DNA from: Clavaria fumosa
Taxonomy: Eukaryota > Basidiomycota > Agaricomycetes > Agaricales > Clavariaceae
DNA: 64,000 nt
Direction of reading: 5' to 3'
Assembly (NCBI GenBank): GCA_951802425.1
Contig: OX637797.1
Coordinates: 3,782,001-3,846,000 of the forward strand
Shown here piece by piece: positions 1-11,570 of this stretch (position 1 is its first letter; each line of letters starts with the position of its first letter). The translations under genes and the position numbers were made by a program. A model generated the notes under the pieces. It was not told where the DNA came from. It searched no databases and was given only the letters and a program-made list of their open reading frames with translations.

Positions 1-642
1 CTTACATCCAGCTACTGTTGACTATACTAGTGTTATGGAACCAGGTTTGCTGCCTGTGAATAATAATATTTAAGTAAGGGAAACTGAAGTTAACCCTAAT
101 AGGAACCTCAAATATTATTACTAGGCAAGCTCAATGTCCCAATTGAGCTTCTGGTTGCACACCTTCCTGTAAACAGATACTAAGATAACCTTAATATTGT
201 CTACAAGGCACTGCTAATGTGGGCAGCAAATAGAAATATTCTATAGTGACTCAAGCATCAATATCTCAAACAAGGGTAATTGACCAAAGGATCCCCATAG
301 TCATCTCGACTATTTCATCCTCTTACACCTTGCTTTAATATTCAACCAATAATGAGTTATTAAATACTTAAGTCTATTCATATGAATACTGTACTATGAC
401 AATATTCATATCTCTCCAATGGGATAGGAGATCCTTCCAACATTAAATCTCTGATACCCCCTCTATCCTATCTCCCTTTCACTCTCTTACACCTTAACCT
501 AATTCCTATTACTTCCTTAGATATAAAACATTTATATCTAATACCTGTAATACAAAGTAAAACATCAGTTACAACACAGTAAAATTACCTAAGCACGAAA
601 ATATTCGTTGCACATGCATTATGTAAGCTTTCGGCGTGACTA

Positions 643-3600
643 CAGTTGCGGACAACCAAACACAACCACTTTCTTGACCGAATTTTGTAGCCTTGATCTC
701 ACAATAGACGGGGTATTTTATTGCAGAAACATCACGAATAGGACATAAGGAGTCAATTTCTACGAGCCGATTTTTGCCAATGGCTGTATTTAAATTTTAG
801 ACCTCGAAAATTTGGCACACCCCCTTAAAAATTCGCTAAAATCTTGAAAAAATGTGGAAACTGCTCCTTTTGAACAGTCGAACACGATCGAGTCATAAAA
901 ATTTAAAAACCAGCTCCGAATACACCAATTAAAATCCCGATTTTTTCAGGCATTTTTTCCCTATGCCTGCTGGGCGACCAAAAAAACATGCCCGAAATAC
1001 TGAGGGACTCTGAAACAAGTCTATTCGCTTTGCTGCTAGTCAATCCCCACCCGAGGAAGAGCCAGCACAAGACAGTGATGCCGAATGGAATCCCAAGCTC
1101 TTTTTCGACAGTGCAAGGTTCATTCCTGGGGATGATTCTGATTCAGAAACTGATGAGGAGATTCAAGAATGGGAGGGTTTAGAAGACGAGGAGCTCCGTG
1201 ATTATTTAGTGGACATGGCTAAAAGCCAAGGAGATGACCCAGCGGATGAGGACTGGCTGCCGGCGCCACTGCTTAGGAAGAGACGAAGGCTGGAGAACTG
1301 TGTGTTTGAAGTCATATCTCACCGGCTACACACTGATTCTGGAGTGCAGCAAGGCCAAAAGAGTACATCAAGGGCCCTGATGTAGGAAGCAAATCAAAGC
1401 GCACGCAATACCGATACAAGAAGTTGCTATCCAACCAAATGGCACTCACAAATCTGGGTTTCACTGTATCCCGCATATCCCGCGATCACGAGAATCATCC
1501 CAATGCTTCTCGAGAGGACCTCTCTGACCCAGATGATCTTGGTGAACCTGAAATCGCCGAACCAGAAGACCCGGCAATATTACCTGCCTCAGCCAACGAA
1601 GTACTGCAACCCGCTTTTGACGAGCTCGGAGATCCTATTGAGCTTGGGGAAGAATTATGGGAAGCAGAGCTTAGCGATCGCATTACGATTGGAGCGGAGA
1701 TCCGAAGCTGGGAAGAGCTGAGAGAGGAAGTCAAAAAACAGCTAAAGAGTGGGAAGCGCATCTTGCCGCTATCGCAAATGAATCAATACTTAATCATTCG
1801 TAACTTTGCAACCCTCCGCATCAAGGGCTTCGGTTCACTTGCTGCAAGCAGAGAGATTGCGCAACAGTGGCATGAAGGCAAAGGAAGCCATCTTGCTCGT
1901 CGTGTCCGTGCGCTGGCACGACACTATCAAGTTTTTGAACAACTTCCAAAGGAGAAGCGTGGCGGGGAACGACGTGGCGGGTCACTCCTTTTCAACAAGT
2001 CAGTCAAGATATCATGCAGAGAATGGCTCACCTCGCAGCCTAGCGGTCAAATCACCCCACGGTTGTTCCAGCATGCCATTAACTCTACTATCCTGCCTGC
2101 CCTCAACATCACCCTCAAGAAACCACTATGCGAGAGGACAGCTCGTCGATGGCTTGTAAAGCTTGGCTGGCGGCCGACGGTTCTCAGAAAGGGTGTATAT
2201 ATGGACGGGCACGAAAGGGAGGACGTCCGAAAATACCGCCAAGAGGTCTTCCTGCCTGCCATGACCTGTTACGAGAGCCGCATGGTACGATTTGAAGGTC
2301 CTGAGTTGAAACGAGTTGAGCCGATACTCGCACCTGGAGAAAAGCGCATCATTGCAAATTTTCATGATGAATGTTGTTTTCATGTGAATGATAACAAGTC
2401 GAGGGCATGGTGAGTTGTAGGGAATAATTGCTTGAGCACGAAATGTTTATTGACAAAGGGGATAAGGCTTCGTGAAGGCGAGAGTGTGCTGCAAAAGAAA
2501 GGGCGAGGCCGCATCATCCACGTATCAGACTTTATCAATGATGAAGATGGACGGCTTGTGCTGCGAGACTCAAATGGTGATATTCTACGAGATGCACGCA
2601 AGATTATCTATCCTGGTTCAAATGGCGACCCTTGGTGGGATACCAACCAACTTCTCGTTCAGATAAAGGATGCGATTCAAATATTTGAAGCGGCACATCC
2701 TGACTGCGTTTGCCTCTTCATTTTTGATCAATCTTCAGCTCATGCTTCGTTGGCCCCTAATGCCCTCTGTGCCTTTGACATGAATAAGTCTGATGGTGGA
2801 AAGCAACGCAAACAGAAGGATACCACTATACCACTCTCGAATCTGCATGTTGAACACCGAGGCAAGGCTCAAAAGATGACGCTACCGGATGGATCTGCAA
2901 AAGGCCTGCAACGAGTTCTGGAAGAGCGTGGGTTTGATGCCAAAAATATGCGTGCCAAATGCTCACCGGTCTGCCCATGGGAGAACAATAATTGCTGCAT
3001 GGCTCGTCTTCTGAGCAAGCAAGAAGATTTCGTAAACCAACCTTCCATGATTGAGGACCTGATAACGCAAGCCGGCCACAAATGTATTTTCCTCCCCAAA
3101 TTTCATTGCGAGTTGAATCCAATCGAGATGGTGGGTCATATTTCTATTTTATCTTGGGCAATATTGTGACCTGTCAAAGTACTGGGGCTGGTCAAAGTAT
3201 AGGTATCGGGAAGTCTCAAAAAAAACATTTGCAGAGGCCAAAGCTCTAGCGATCGAGAAGCTTGATGCTTGCCCAGTTGAGGTGTTACGTCGGTTTGTCA
3301 ATCGTTCATGGCGGTTCATGAGTGCATACAGGTTGGGTCTTACTGGAAAAGCTGCAGCCTGGGCTGTTAGGAAGCAAAAGCAGCATCGACAGGTTTCTCA
3401 GCGAGCTATGATGTCTATTGACGCAGTACTGAACACTTAGGGTTGAAGCGAACCCCTGGTTTAGGGTTTGCAAAGTCGACTTTTCCCCAAAAAATTTTGG
3501 CAAAACAAAAACACGTGGGAAAAATCAAATGAGAGTGTTTTTGGACGTTTTCAGGCTCCCTGAGTCCAAATCTGACCTTCATTTGGGGGCAAAATCTTCT

Positions 3601-3644
3601 GTTCTTTCACAATAAAAGTTGTCGTGTTTGGTTGTCCGCAACTG
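643..3644 (+). mobile_element. Nested 3.0-kb DNA transposon, Tc1/mariner-like (TA target)
   Basis: Perfect 21-bp terminal inverted repeats start CAGTTGCGGACAACC at 643-663 and end at 3624-3644. They are flanked on both sides by the dinucleotide TA (641-642 and 3645-3646), the expected target duplication of Tc1/mariner-type elements. The interior holds one spliced transposase relic on the plus strand. The element sits inside the older AT-rich outer element, so it inserted later. Confidence 0.85.
963..3440 (+). pseudogene. DDE superfamily transposase (broken)
   Basis: The reading frame starts MPAGRPKKHARN at 963, is stopped by TGA at 1011, stays open in the same frame to about 1355, then continues in another frame (EYIKGPDVGSKS) to 2409. 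The order of recognisable parts is an acidic N-terminus, a helix-turn-helix region (ERTARRWLVKLGWRP near 2135), and the three DDE blocks: FHDECCF near 2360, FIFDQSSAH near 2720, and CELNPIE near 3110. An intron of 49 nt (3131-3179, GTGGGT..AAG) joins ELNPIEM to YWGWSKYRY; a second intron is likely after 2409 but its acceptor does not keep frame. The protein ends at TAG 3438-3440. The long D-to-E spacing (about 130 residues) differs from classic Tc1. The nonsense codon and frame change make it non-functional; family assignment is good, subfamily unknown. Confidence 0.8.
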
Positions 3645-3649
3645 TAGAT

Positions 3650-5280
3650 ACTCAGTCACTAGCCCTATAGCCTGGCTACGCTTACATAATCAAATCATCG
3701 CACCAGCCTAAGGCATTGATGAGATAATCAGTTATTTGTCCACACTGGTACTCAGACATCAGTGGGACAAATATATTCATAACTCCTTATGGAGTGATGC
3801 TGGCTCTTAGCTTCAGCTTACTAAGGTGATCAGGCAGTTTCTGGGGTCAAGTAGGTGCTACTGAACATGTCCTTCAGTGGCCTATTTATATTGTTTCAAG
3901 CCTATCTACTAAATACAGTAATTTCGAGATACATGGCCAAATATTGCATATAAAATCATAATAAAATACTCAGATAATCGCATAAGGCATGTACTCTTGC
4001 CATATAAGTATTTACTATTTTTATCCTCTCCCCAACTCGAGTTTTTGAGAGAATGAGTCAGAATGAGTCAGATGGAGTCACTTCCCTCATTTGGGTTTAT
4101 CCAAAACAGTCTAGACTGTGCTGGAGTGACTCAGAGGAGGCTGTGCATTGGCCTGATACAGTAAAACTATTATTAGGTATTCCCAATCAGTGTGTGGGCC
4201 TCTGAGTCAGTCTGGAAAGAGTCTTCAAAACCGAAGGTTTGATTTTAAAGTTCAAACTCCGCTTAAACCTTCCTAATTAGGCAATTCTGTCGCTCTGGCT
4301 TGCTCTCTGCATCCCTAAAAGGTATTTTGGCTCTAGAGGGCTTTGCCCTTGGGATATAACAGGGATAAACAATTATCTAAGCACTCCTGCTTAAGTAATA
4401 ATTTCTAGATATGGTCTCCCTGTGAAACACATCCCCCTTTAGGATGGATGGATGACCAAGACTTTGGATGACTGTCCCAACTAGGCAAGTACAGCACTTT
4501 GACTGTCAACAAGTTTTACCAAACTGTGAATAACTCCATGAGTTCTCAACCAATCTTCATGAAACTTTGCACATGGGTAGAGATAAAATATAGCTATAGT
4601 TTGATATTATATGCAGAATAGTTGAATAGGAACTTGGCATGCTATAACAGTTCGCATTTTTGTTGTAATATTTACAATAACTCCTCTTGTAAATATCTCA
4701 GCCAGTTCCTATTGCTTCCCCATGAAACTTTGTACACATATAGACAATAAATGTAGGCATACACCTATATGCTACATGGTACAATAGAACAGTTTCATAG
4801 GTGGATATAATGATTTGACTATAGGGATGCTACATGCAATGTCTCCACTTTGAGGGGCATACATACTGAAACCCTGAAAGTATTAACATGACATCCTTAC
4901 AATATATCCTTTATATGCCTATGCAGTTATGCAATGAGATTTGCATAGCTTTGTGTAATGTTTGCATATTTACTCTTATCCACAATAAGAGTAAGGAATT
5001 ATTCTGTCAATGGGACTTGTCAGAGATCACCTAGAACCACAGAATCACTCTGGTGACATAAGAGTGATCCTATAGGCAATACAGAGGGATGTGGCAGGTA
5101 ATGTGCTTTGTCAATGAAGCACCATTGCTAATGCTTCTCCCAAACCACTTATCTTAGAACATAGAACTGTGTTCCAAGAGGTTCTACTGATGACTAGCCA
5201 CAATGGTGGATGATTGTAGGCTATGCACCAGATACTCTGCACTCTGACTATGGGATTACTCCCATCCCTAACAACTAGTA
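3650..5280. other. AT-rich non-coding interior of outer element
   Basis: No ORF, RNA gene or protein similarity was recognised. The composition is AT-rich with scattered short runs; it appears to be the body of the decayed outer element. Confidence 0.5.
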
Positions 5281-5310
5281 TACTTACATCCAGCTAATGC
5301 TGACTATACT
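5281..5310 (+). repeat. Internal direct copy of the outer terminal repeat
   Basis: The motif CTTACATCCAGCTAATGCTG at 5283 repeats the window's first bases with few changes. It lies 760 bp inside the right end, directly before the tandem array, so it may be a subterminal repeat or the end of another family member. Confidence 0.6.
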
Positions 5311-5328
5311 ATTACAGTACAGTAGAAG

Positions 5329-5640
5329 TCAACTTAATCCAGCAGCTGCTGGTGAACATAGTATACTAATCTACAGTAATAACAGCTACAGGGTATTTCC
5401 AGTTAACTTGATCCAGCAGCTGCTGATTGTTGTAGTATACTATTCAACAGTAATAGCAGTCATAAAATAACACTAGTTAACTTGGTCCAGTAGCTGCTGG
5501 TTAGTATAGTATACTATTCTACAGCAAAAGCAGTGGCAAAAATATTCCAGTTAACTTGATCCAGCAATTGCTGATTGATGTAGTATACTATTCAACAGTA
5601 ATAGCAGTCATAAAATATTGCCAGTTAACTTGGTCCATAG
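5329..5640 (+). repeat. Tandem repeat, five ~74-bp units
   Basis: Units begin at about 5329, 5401, 5474, 5549 and 5623 with the core AGTTAACTTGRTCCAGYAGC followed by TAGTATACTATTCAACAGTA. The last unit is partial. Subterminal tandem arrays are common in DNA transposons; here it lies about 400 bp from the right inverted repeat. Confidence 0.8.
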
Positions 5641-6071
5641 TGCACTTTTACAAAGTAATTTCTGCACACTATGCACAACTTGAGTCTACTATTTGTGAGC
5701 GCAGTAGTTACAAGCAGGTTTAATTAACTCAGTTGTAGTACTTGTGAATTGAATCATTAATTTGAGCACAGCACTTGTAATTATGATAATATAAACATGG
5801 CAATGTACTGCCACAGCTTCAGGAAGTTCATTCAATTTTATATAATGTTTTAATTTGAGGCCATATTTTGATGTTTATATAAGCTGAATTTCAATATAGA
5901 GGCATTTGATAAATATTTGTCTGTATTTGGGCTTATTTATTTCATGTCAATAAATACACAGCTATTATGTCTAGTTAACTATTTGATAGCAACTACTGCA
6001 CTAAGTTCACAGCTCAAGTTAATTAAGTGTGATGTCATGCTATACTAGTATAGTCAGCAGTAGCTGGATGT

Positions 6072-7445
6072 TGTTAGGGCCTGTCCCGTCTCGATAGTAG
6101 TGCCGGAGATCGACTTGTTGGTGACCTATGCTGGAAACTCGCTAAGACAAATCAACTGTAGAGCACAGTCGAGAATGCTTGGTCCCGGAAGGTCACGAAG
6201 ACGTCTGAGAAGATGTAAGACCGAAGAAAGACAAGTATAAAGGAGGAAGACGTCGTTAGGAAGGTCGCGAAGTCGGTAGACGAAGTGTAAAGGAGGAAAT
6301 TGACGAGGAGGGGGGAAATGGGTGACGCTGAGAGGGTTGTGAAGTTGACCGACGAAGCATAGAGAAGGAAAAAGACGAGGTGAAAGAAATAGACAATGTT
6401 GGAAGGGTCGCGGTGGTCGCGACAGTATTGAGAAATGTGTCGGTGAAGGCGATGACTTTGCTAACCGACGGGTGAACCTGTAGGGTTCCAAGATCAGTAC
6501 CAAGACGAATAATAAAGAATACTTAGATCGCGCAAGTTGTACGAATGCAGAGGGCGAGTTAGAACAGAGTAGAGTGTGTCTTGGCAATCTTGTGGTTACC
6601 AAGAGAGACAAGACCTATCAATCATGATGGTTCCAAGCTCAAAGGGCATACTAGCCTCAAGCTTAAACCAATGTGCATCAATATCAAGTCTAGAGTACAA
6701 TAAGTACATGCAAGACCTTATATATATGTACGTGCAGGGAGTATGACAAGAAAGGGAAAGTACAGAGAGTGCCAGGCGACAAGACTATAGTATAACTAGT
6801 CGTAGAGTGACCGTGCGTGTGTTCTACTAAGATTGCGAGGGGTAAACTAAGCATAGGTAAGGTCGCGGATGTGACCAGTCATGGGTTGCAACCTAACTAA
6901 ATAAGCGTATGTGTAACTACGACTGGGCAGAGGGGCTTGGTCCAGGGCTAATGCAGTTATAGATGACTGAGAAGAAGAAGGGAGAACATAATTTGAAAGG
7001 ATACACAGCTTGACCGCCGGTGGCGCATTTCATCGTTAAGGTCGCGCGGTCAGGCAAGCGGTCATGTGGACGGCGCTGGTGAGGCAGGTGACCTTGGGTG
7101 GTCTTTGGGCAGTATGTCACGTGAGTAACGCTGGTAACGCGAGTAACGCTGGTGTGCCGTGCGGCAAGTCACGTGTCGCTGCAGGAGTCGTGTAAGAGCG
7201 TGTTGAGCATCGAATAGTGGGTTCGGCGGTGAGTATGCGTAAGGTGAGGTGGCGGGAGGTGATGCGAGTATGGTGGTATGATCGCGAGTGTCGTGAGGAG
7301 ATGATGGAGGCCTGAGAGGTGTTTGGAAGTTGATAGCGGGTTTCGGAAGAGTGTAGGGGGGTTCGCGAGGTGGTAGGGGAACGTTGGGAGGTCCATGAGT
7401 GGTGATAGAGTTGTTAGGTTGAGGAAAAATGGATGGGTCCTGACA
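6072..7445 (-). repeat. 3' LTR of gypsy element C
   Basis: The segment starts TGTTAGGGCCTGTCCCG and ends GGGTCCTGACA on the plus strand, with short inverted ends (TGTTAGG / CCTGACA). Directly beyond it, read on the minus strand, is a purine run AAGGGGGGGTAA (7446-7460), the expected polypurine tract of a minus-strand retrotransposon. CpG-depleted relatives occur at 25402, 26484 and 60456. The left end abuts the outer DNA element at 6071. Confidence 0.75.
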
Positions 7446-7561
7446 TTACCCCCCCTTCAAGCCTCGAGCCCTGCAAGAGTGGAGGTCATGTGACTGTTAG
7501 TCAGCACAATGCTTGTTGATCAGGTCACGACACTCAAAATTTTCCTCTAAGTTCAACCATC

Positions 7562-9604
7562 ATGGTCTCCTCCAATGTCCTCAAACACACTGGAACCCAA
7601 CTCGAACATGAAATGCGCGAATACGAGGAGTTCGAAAGGGGTGAGGCTAGCCGCAACAAAGAGGCGCTGGCTGAGATGTTGGCCCACCAAAAGGCCGAGC
7701 AAGAGCGATGCACGCGTCTTCGCGAAGAAACCGCGGGGCGTGAAAAGAAGAAGGGCAAGGTCTCGGGCTCTAGCAAAACGAGGAGCGACATTGCGGGCCC
7801 AAGTTGGGTGGAAGAAAATGTTGTGGGCCCTAGCGGAATAAGGGGCGAAGTCGTGGGTGGGGCTGACCTGTCGCCCGTGGAATTTCTAAAGGCTTGGAAG
7901 AAAATCGGGTCAGTGAAGGAGAATAAGGAGTGGAATGAGAGGGAGCGCAAGGTGCGTAATAGTATTTCTTGTTCCACTCGTCCCTTCTAATTGTTAAAAC
8001 ACAGGACTGTGACAATTGTGTCGCAAAGGGCTGGCAGTGTGTGTGTAGCACTGCCGGCAAGTGTCGCCAGTGCGCGGAGGATCACGGCAAATGTTCCTGG
8101 GTCCAAGAATTTCGGCGATGGCGCGTCAAAAATGAAAACGGTTGGGATGATGCGTGGGTCAACGAGGCGCTGAAGCGCGCCGAAGGGTCGGAAACGCTGG
8201 GGTGGCGACTCCGAAGGTCGCAAGTCAAGTGGGGACAGGGTATGCTACCCTGTCCGTCCCGGGGACTCCTACCCGGCCGACTCACGGGAAACGAACCAGG
8301 GCTCGGTCGCGGTCCCTGACACCCGGTCCATCGACAAAAAGGCGAGTCGCGAAACCGGCATCGTCAAGGGAGTTGGTGGAGGAGGGAGGGAAGGTCGCGG
8401 GGACCTTGGTCCCAAGGGTCGATCTCGAGAGGGAGCTTGCGACGCTCCATCAGCAAGTTGCAGAACCCATGCAGAAGATTGCGTGGGTATACAAGTCGCA
8501 TCGGGAGACGGAGTTGGATGCAGAGCTGGCGGTAGCGAAACGCGAGTTGGTAGCATTGCGGAGGGGTGACAAAGGTAAGTGTCCAATGCTCCCTGGCTTT
8601 TTGTGTTTTTTTATTGAATTCGCATGTTGGCAGGGAAAGGGAGGGAGGAGGTGGATGCGGAGATCGTGAAATTGAGGGCGCGGATAGTGGAGGTGGAGAG
8701 GGATTTCGAGGCACTTGAGGGTGACTGGGAAGGTAAGTATTCACTTGTTTTACCATGTCACAAAGTAATTTCCTTGTTTCCTCAGACCAGGAGACCAAAT
8801 TGAGGGACTCGCATCGCGAAGTAAAGGATTTGAAGAAGGAGAAAGAAGGTAAGTCAACTCTCGCGAGTGTGAAATAAGCTAATTTGCCCGTAGAGTGGTT
8901 GGCGTCGATGGAAAAGACTCGCGAAGGATTTGAGGAAGTAAAGGGGGTAATTGTGACGGTGAAAAAGGAATGGGCCGGTAAGTCATAATTTCACCTTGCG
9001 ACGTTCTAACTGATTCTCCTGTTTATCTAGATCAAAGGATTGAGCTGGAGGAGCTTCAGCGTAGGCTCACGGAGGCGGAGGAGTCGGAACACAGTAAGTT
9101 CTACAGTCACGAGTATAAAACGAACTAATTTGTGTCTTTTTTATAGGATTGTTCATGACTGTAGGGAAGATGGAGGGGGAGTTATTGGTGTCGAGGGAGC
9201 AGGAACGAGGTAAGTCATCGCAGATTTCGTATTCTTGACGATGGGCTGATGGTTTGTTTCTAGAATTGCGCAGTCGGTGCGCGACGATGGTCGGTGAGCT
9301 CTGCGAGGCTCGATTTCGAGGACGACGAGGCCTCGAAACGGTCTTCTTTGCCTACGAAGACCTCTTGCTGAAGCCGCCTCAAGAGCTCCCACCATGGGTG
9401 GAGAAATGGGCGGAGCAGGAGCAACGTCACGTGCGGAGGGAACTATTGGATCTCCCGAGGGTGGACCAGTGGGGTGTGGAGTTGAAGGGTCCCGTGGTTG
9501 GAAAGGAGGATAAGGGGGGAGAGGAAGAAGAAGTCGCGAGTGTGGAAGGCGGGGAAGGAGCAGAAGGGTCGCGAAAGAGGAAGGAAAAAGCTTGCGACCA
9601 GTAG
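7562..9604 (+). CDS. Eight-exon Zn2Cys6-spaced, coiled-coil protein nested antisense in gypsy element C
   Basis: Exons read 7562-7951, 8005-8574, 8634-8732, 8786-8848, 8894-8977, 9031-9093, 9147-9209 and 9264-9604 (stop TAG). The seven introns are 45-59 nt, nearly all GTAAGT..YAG; the first is phase 0 and the other six phase 1. Exon 1 encodes a charged N-terminal helix region. Exon 2 opens with cysteines spaced C-x2-C-x6-C-x7-C-x2-C-x6-C (8008-8094), exactly the fungal Zn(II)2Cys6 spacing, then a basic Ser/Pro linker. Exons 3-7 are Glu/Lys/Leu-rich coiled coil, exon 8 an acidic then KRKEK tail. Exon 2 changes reading frame somewhere in 8154-8319, so a one-base indel is likely; otherwise about 557 residues. 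It lies between LTR and integrase of a minus-strand retroelement. Role unknown: regulator, structural or captured host gene are all possible. Confidence 0.75.
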
Positions 9605-9702
9605 ATAGAAATTTTCTTGTTGTATTTTTATTGCGTATATATGAATTGCTGTGAAGTCCGAAGTGAGAAAGTGAAGAAAAAACGAGAAAGAGGCGAGGAA
9701 AA

Positions 9703-10530
9703 TTATTGAGTTGCGCAAGTCATGCGAGGTTTTTCCGGGTAGGTCGCGTGGAAGTCCTTGAGGAGTTCCTTCGAGCCAGAAAGTGATTCTATTGGTTCCC
9801 AGGTGTCGTCCTCGGGTCCATAACCTTCCCATCATACGAGGTAAAGCACTTTCCTACCCCTCCTTCGAGAATCTAGTATGTCGGCGACTTCATAATGTTG
9901 TTCACCGTCAACCTCGATAGGGGGTGGGGGTTGCTGTTGCCGCTGGGGGAAAGTGTCGTTGTAGACCTTCTCAAGTAACGAAACGTGGAAAATGTTGTGA
10001 ATTTCTCGCATCGATTTCGGTAACTGGAGACGATATGCGTGAGTCGAAACTTTCGCAAGTATGGGGAAAGGTCCGGCTCGTTTCAAGTCCAATTTCTTCA
10101 TCGGTCTCTTCGTCTTCACATTCCGCAAGTCTAACCACACATTCATTCCTTCTTTCCAGTTCGGTGTAACCTCTCTCTTCCTGTCCGCAAAGCGCGAGTA
10201 GGCCTCGTTCGCGACCTTGAGTTGATCTTGTAAGTGCTGATGGAGCATCTTGAGATCGGTTGCGACCATGTGGGCTTCATGCGCGGGTATCCCTTCAAGG
10301 GAAATCGTGAGTCTTGGGTGGTATCCCTTGTTCGCAAAGAACGGGGAGACACCAGTCGTGCTGTGGGGGGTGTTGTTGTATACAAACTCGGTGAGTGGAA
10401 GTTGGTGGGTCCAGTCATCCTGCTGGTAGTTCGTATAGATTCGTATATATTGCTCCAAGATCTGGTTGACTCGTTCGGTTTGTCCGTCGGTCTCGGGATG
10501 ATAGGCTGTGGAGAGATTGGAAGTAATATC
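9703..10530 (-). pseudogene. Gypsy integrase C-terminus and chromodomain (element C)
   Basis: The minus strand reads YHPETDGQTERVNQILEQY at about 10500, the end of the integrase core with its catalytic Glu, then the C-terminal domain (FVYNNTPHSTTGVSPFF, GPFPILAKVSTHAYRL) and a chromodomain (HYEVADILDSRRRGRKVLYL). A TGA at 9832-9834 interrupts the chromodomain where Arg is expected (LV-stop-WEGYGPEDDTWEP), consistent with CGA to TGA; the frame then runs on to TAA at 9703. Everything upstream (gag, protease, RT, RNase H, integrase N-terminus) is missing, replaced at about 10530 by an unrelated repeat, so this is a truncated dead copy. Confidence 0.85.
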
Positions 10531-10532
10531 TA

Positions 10533-10805
10533 GAGCCTGAGCTCTATGACAGACAAGATGATCTTGTTGTCTGGGAAAGGTGGCTCAATGGCCTCTTTAA
10601 CTACTTCTACATTTATAGAGTAGTCCGACTGCAGTTGGAGAATCAATGTGTCTGTTATGGTTCTGGTACTGGGTGCAGTCAGAAATGAGTCACTGAGAGT
10701 CATAATGACTCAGACAGGTCCTCAATTCCTCATGCAGTTGGTCTACAGGACTAGTAGATCCTCCAGTTCCATACCTTCCTGCTAACAGTATTGGAACCAA
10801 CACTG
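10533..10805 (-). repeat. Inverted fragment of the 2-kb LTR-type family seen at 37867-39855
   Basis: From about 10654 (TGTTATGGTTCTGGTACTGG) to 10805 the sequence is the reverse complement of 39710-39855, the right end of the insertion that splits element B gag. The TGTTA start corresponds to the TAACA terminus of that element. Element A's LTR begins directly after it, so A inserted next to or into this older repeat. Confidence 0.7.
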
Positions 10806-11530
10806 TGTTACGACCCCATCCGCTTGCATAAGCACTATCCCCGCCCCGGACTCCGAGCTCCGTACCAACTCCGATCCACTCCGCCGTAACTCCGTACACC
10901 CCGCTCCACATCTTCATCGGACTTTACTCCGCCGACCTTCGGACCATTCGGACTTCGTTCTAGAACCTTCTCCCTCCATCCCCTCATTCTGTTCACTACT
11001 GAGAGGATACCCTTGACCCATGGGAGTCGCTTTTGTTGTTGTTTCTTTGTTCCAAGAAAATTGCACAGGCACAAGTGGTGAAACTCTCCTAGTAATTTGA
11101 TAAATACATTGTTTCACATTACTCCTATACTCTGTCCTTGCAGTATAAGTTTCCACCTGTATCTCCCTGCTCCTCAGTTTGAATATTAATGTCTCTTGAT
11201 CCTAAAAACATCCCTGAGCTTTCGTCCTCATCGTCCTCGATGTTCTCCACGTCATCTGATCAACTCCGACCAACTCTGACGGACTCCGATCAACTTCGGA
11301 GTTTTGACTTGTGTTCTGACCCTCCTTTAGGTATTGTTCTTGTTTGATAAATAGGGACACATATATACACGGTGGCACAACACATACGTTGAGGCCGCAG
11401 TCCCATAAGTCTCTCTTCCTTGTGTTTACTTCTCCGTTTCTCCGATATCGGACTCCGACCGGACTCCGATAGAATATCTCCGCTCCGCTCCACTAACCCC
11501 TTCGCCGCTAACCTTGTTAGGACCGTGACA
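10806..11530 (+). repeat. 5' LTR of element A
   Basis: Starts TGTTACGACCCCATCCGC and ends GGACCGTGACA, with TG..CA termini. The same start and end delimit the solo copy at 44401-45146, which fixes the boundaries independently. It is rich in CTCCGA-type motifs that continue through the internal coding region. Confidence 0.85.
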
Positions 11531-11570
11531 GTATATTTGAACTTCAAACCTCATATATACAAACTTAACA

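Larger units (their letters stand above)
1..6071. mobile_element. AT-rich outer element with inverted terminal repeats
   Basis: A 27-bp sequence at 5-31 (CATCCAGCTACTG..ACTATACTAGT) is found in inverted orientation at 6044-6070 with one mismatch. The sequence between is AT-rich, has no surviving long ORF of its own, and contains a younger nested transposon at 643-3644. I infer a decayed non-autonomous or dead DNA element. A further direct copy of the same terminal motif lies inside at 5283-5310, so the left copy could be subterminal and the true left end could lie before the window. No target duplication can be read because the left flank is missing. Confidence 0.5.
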
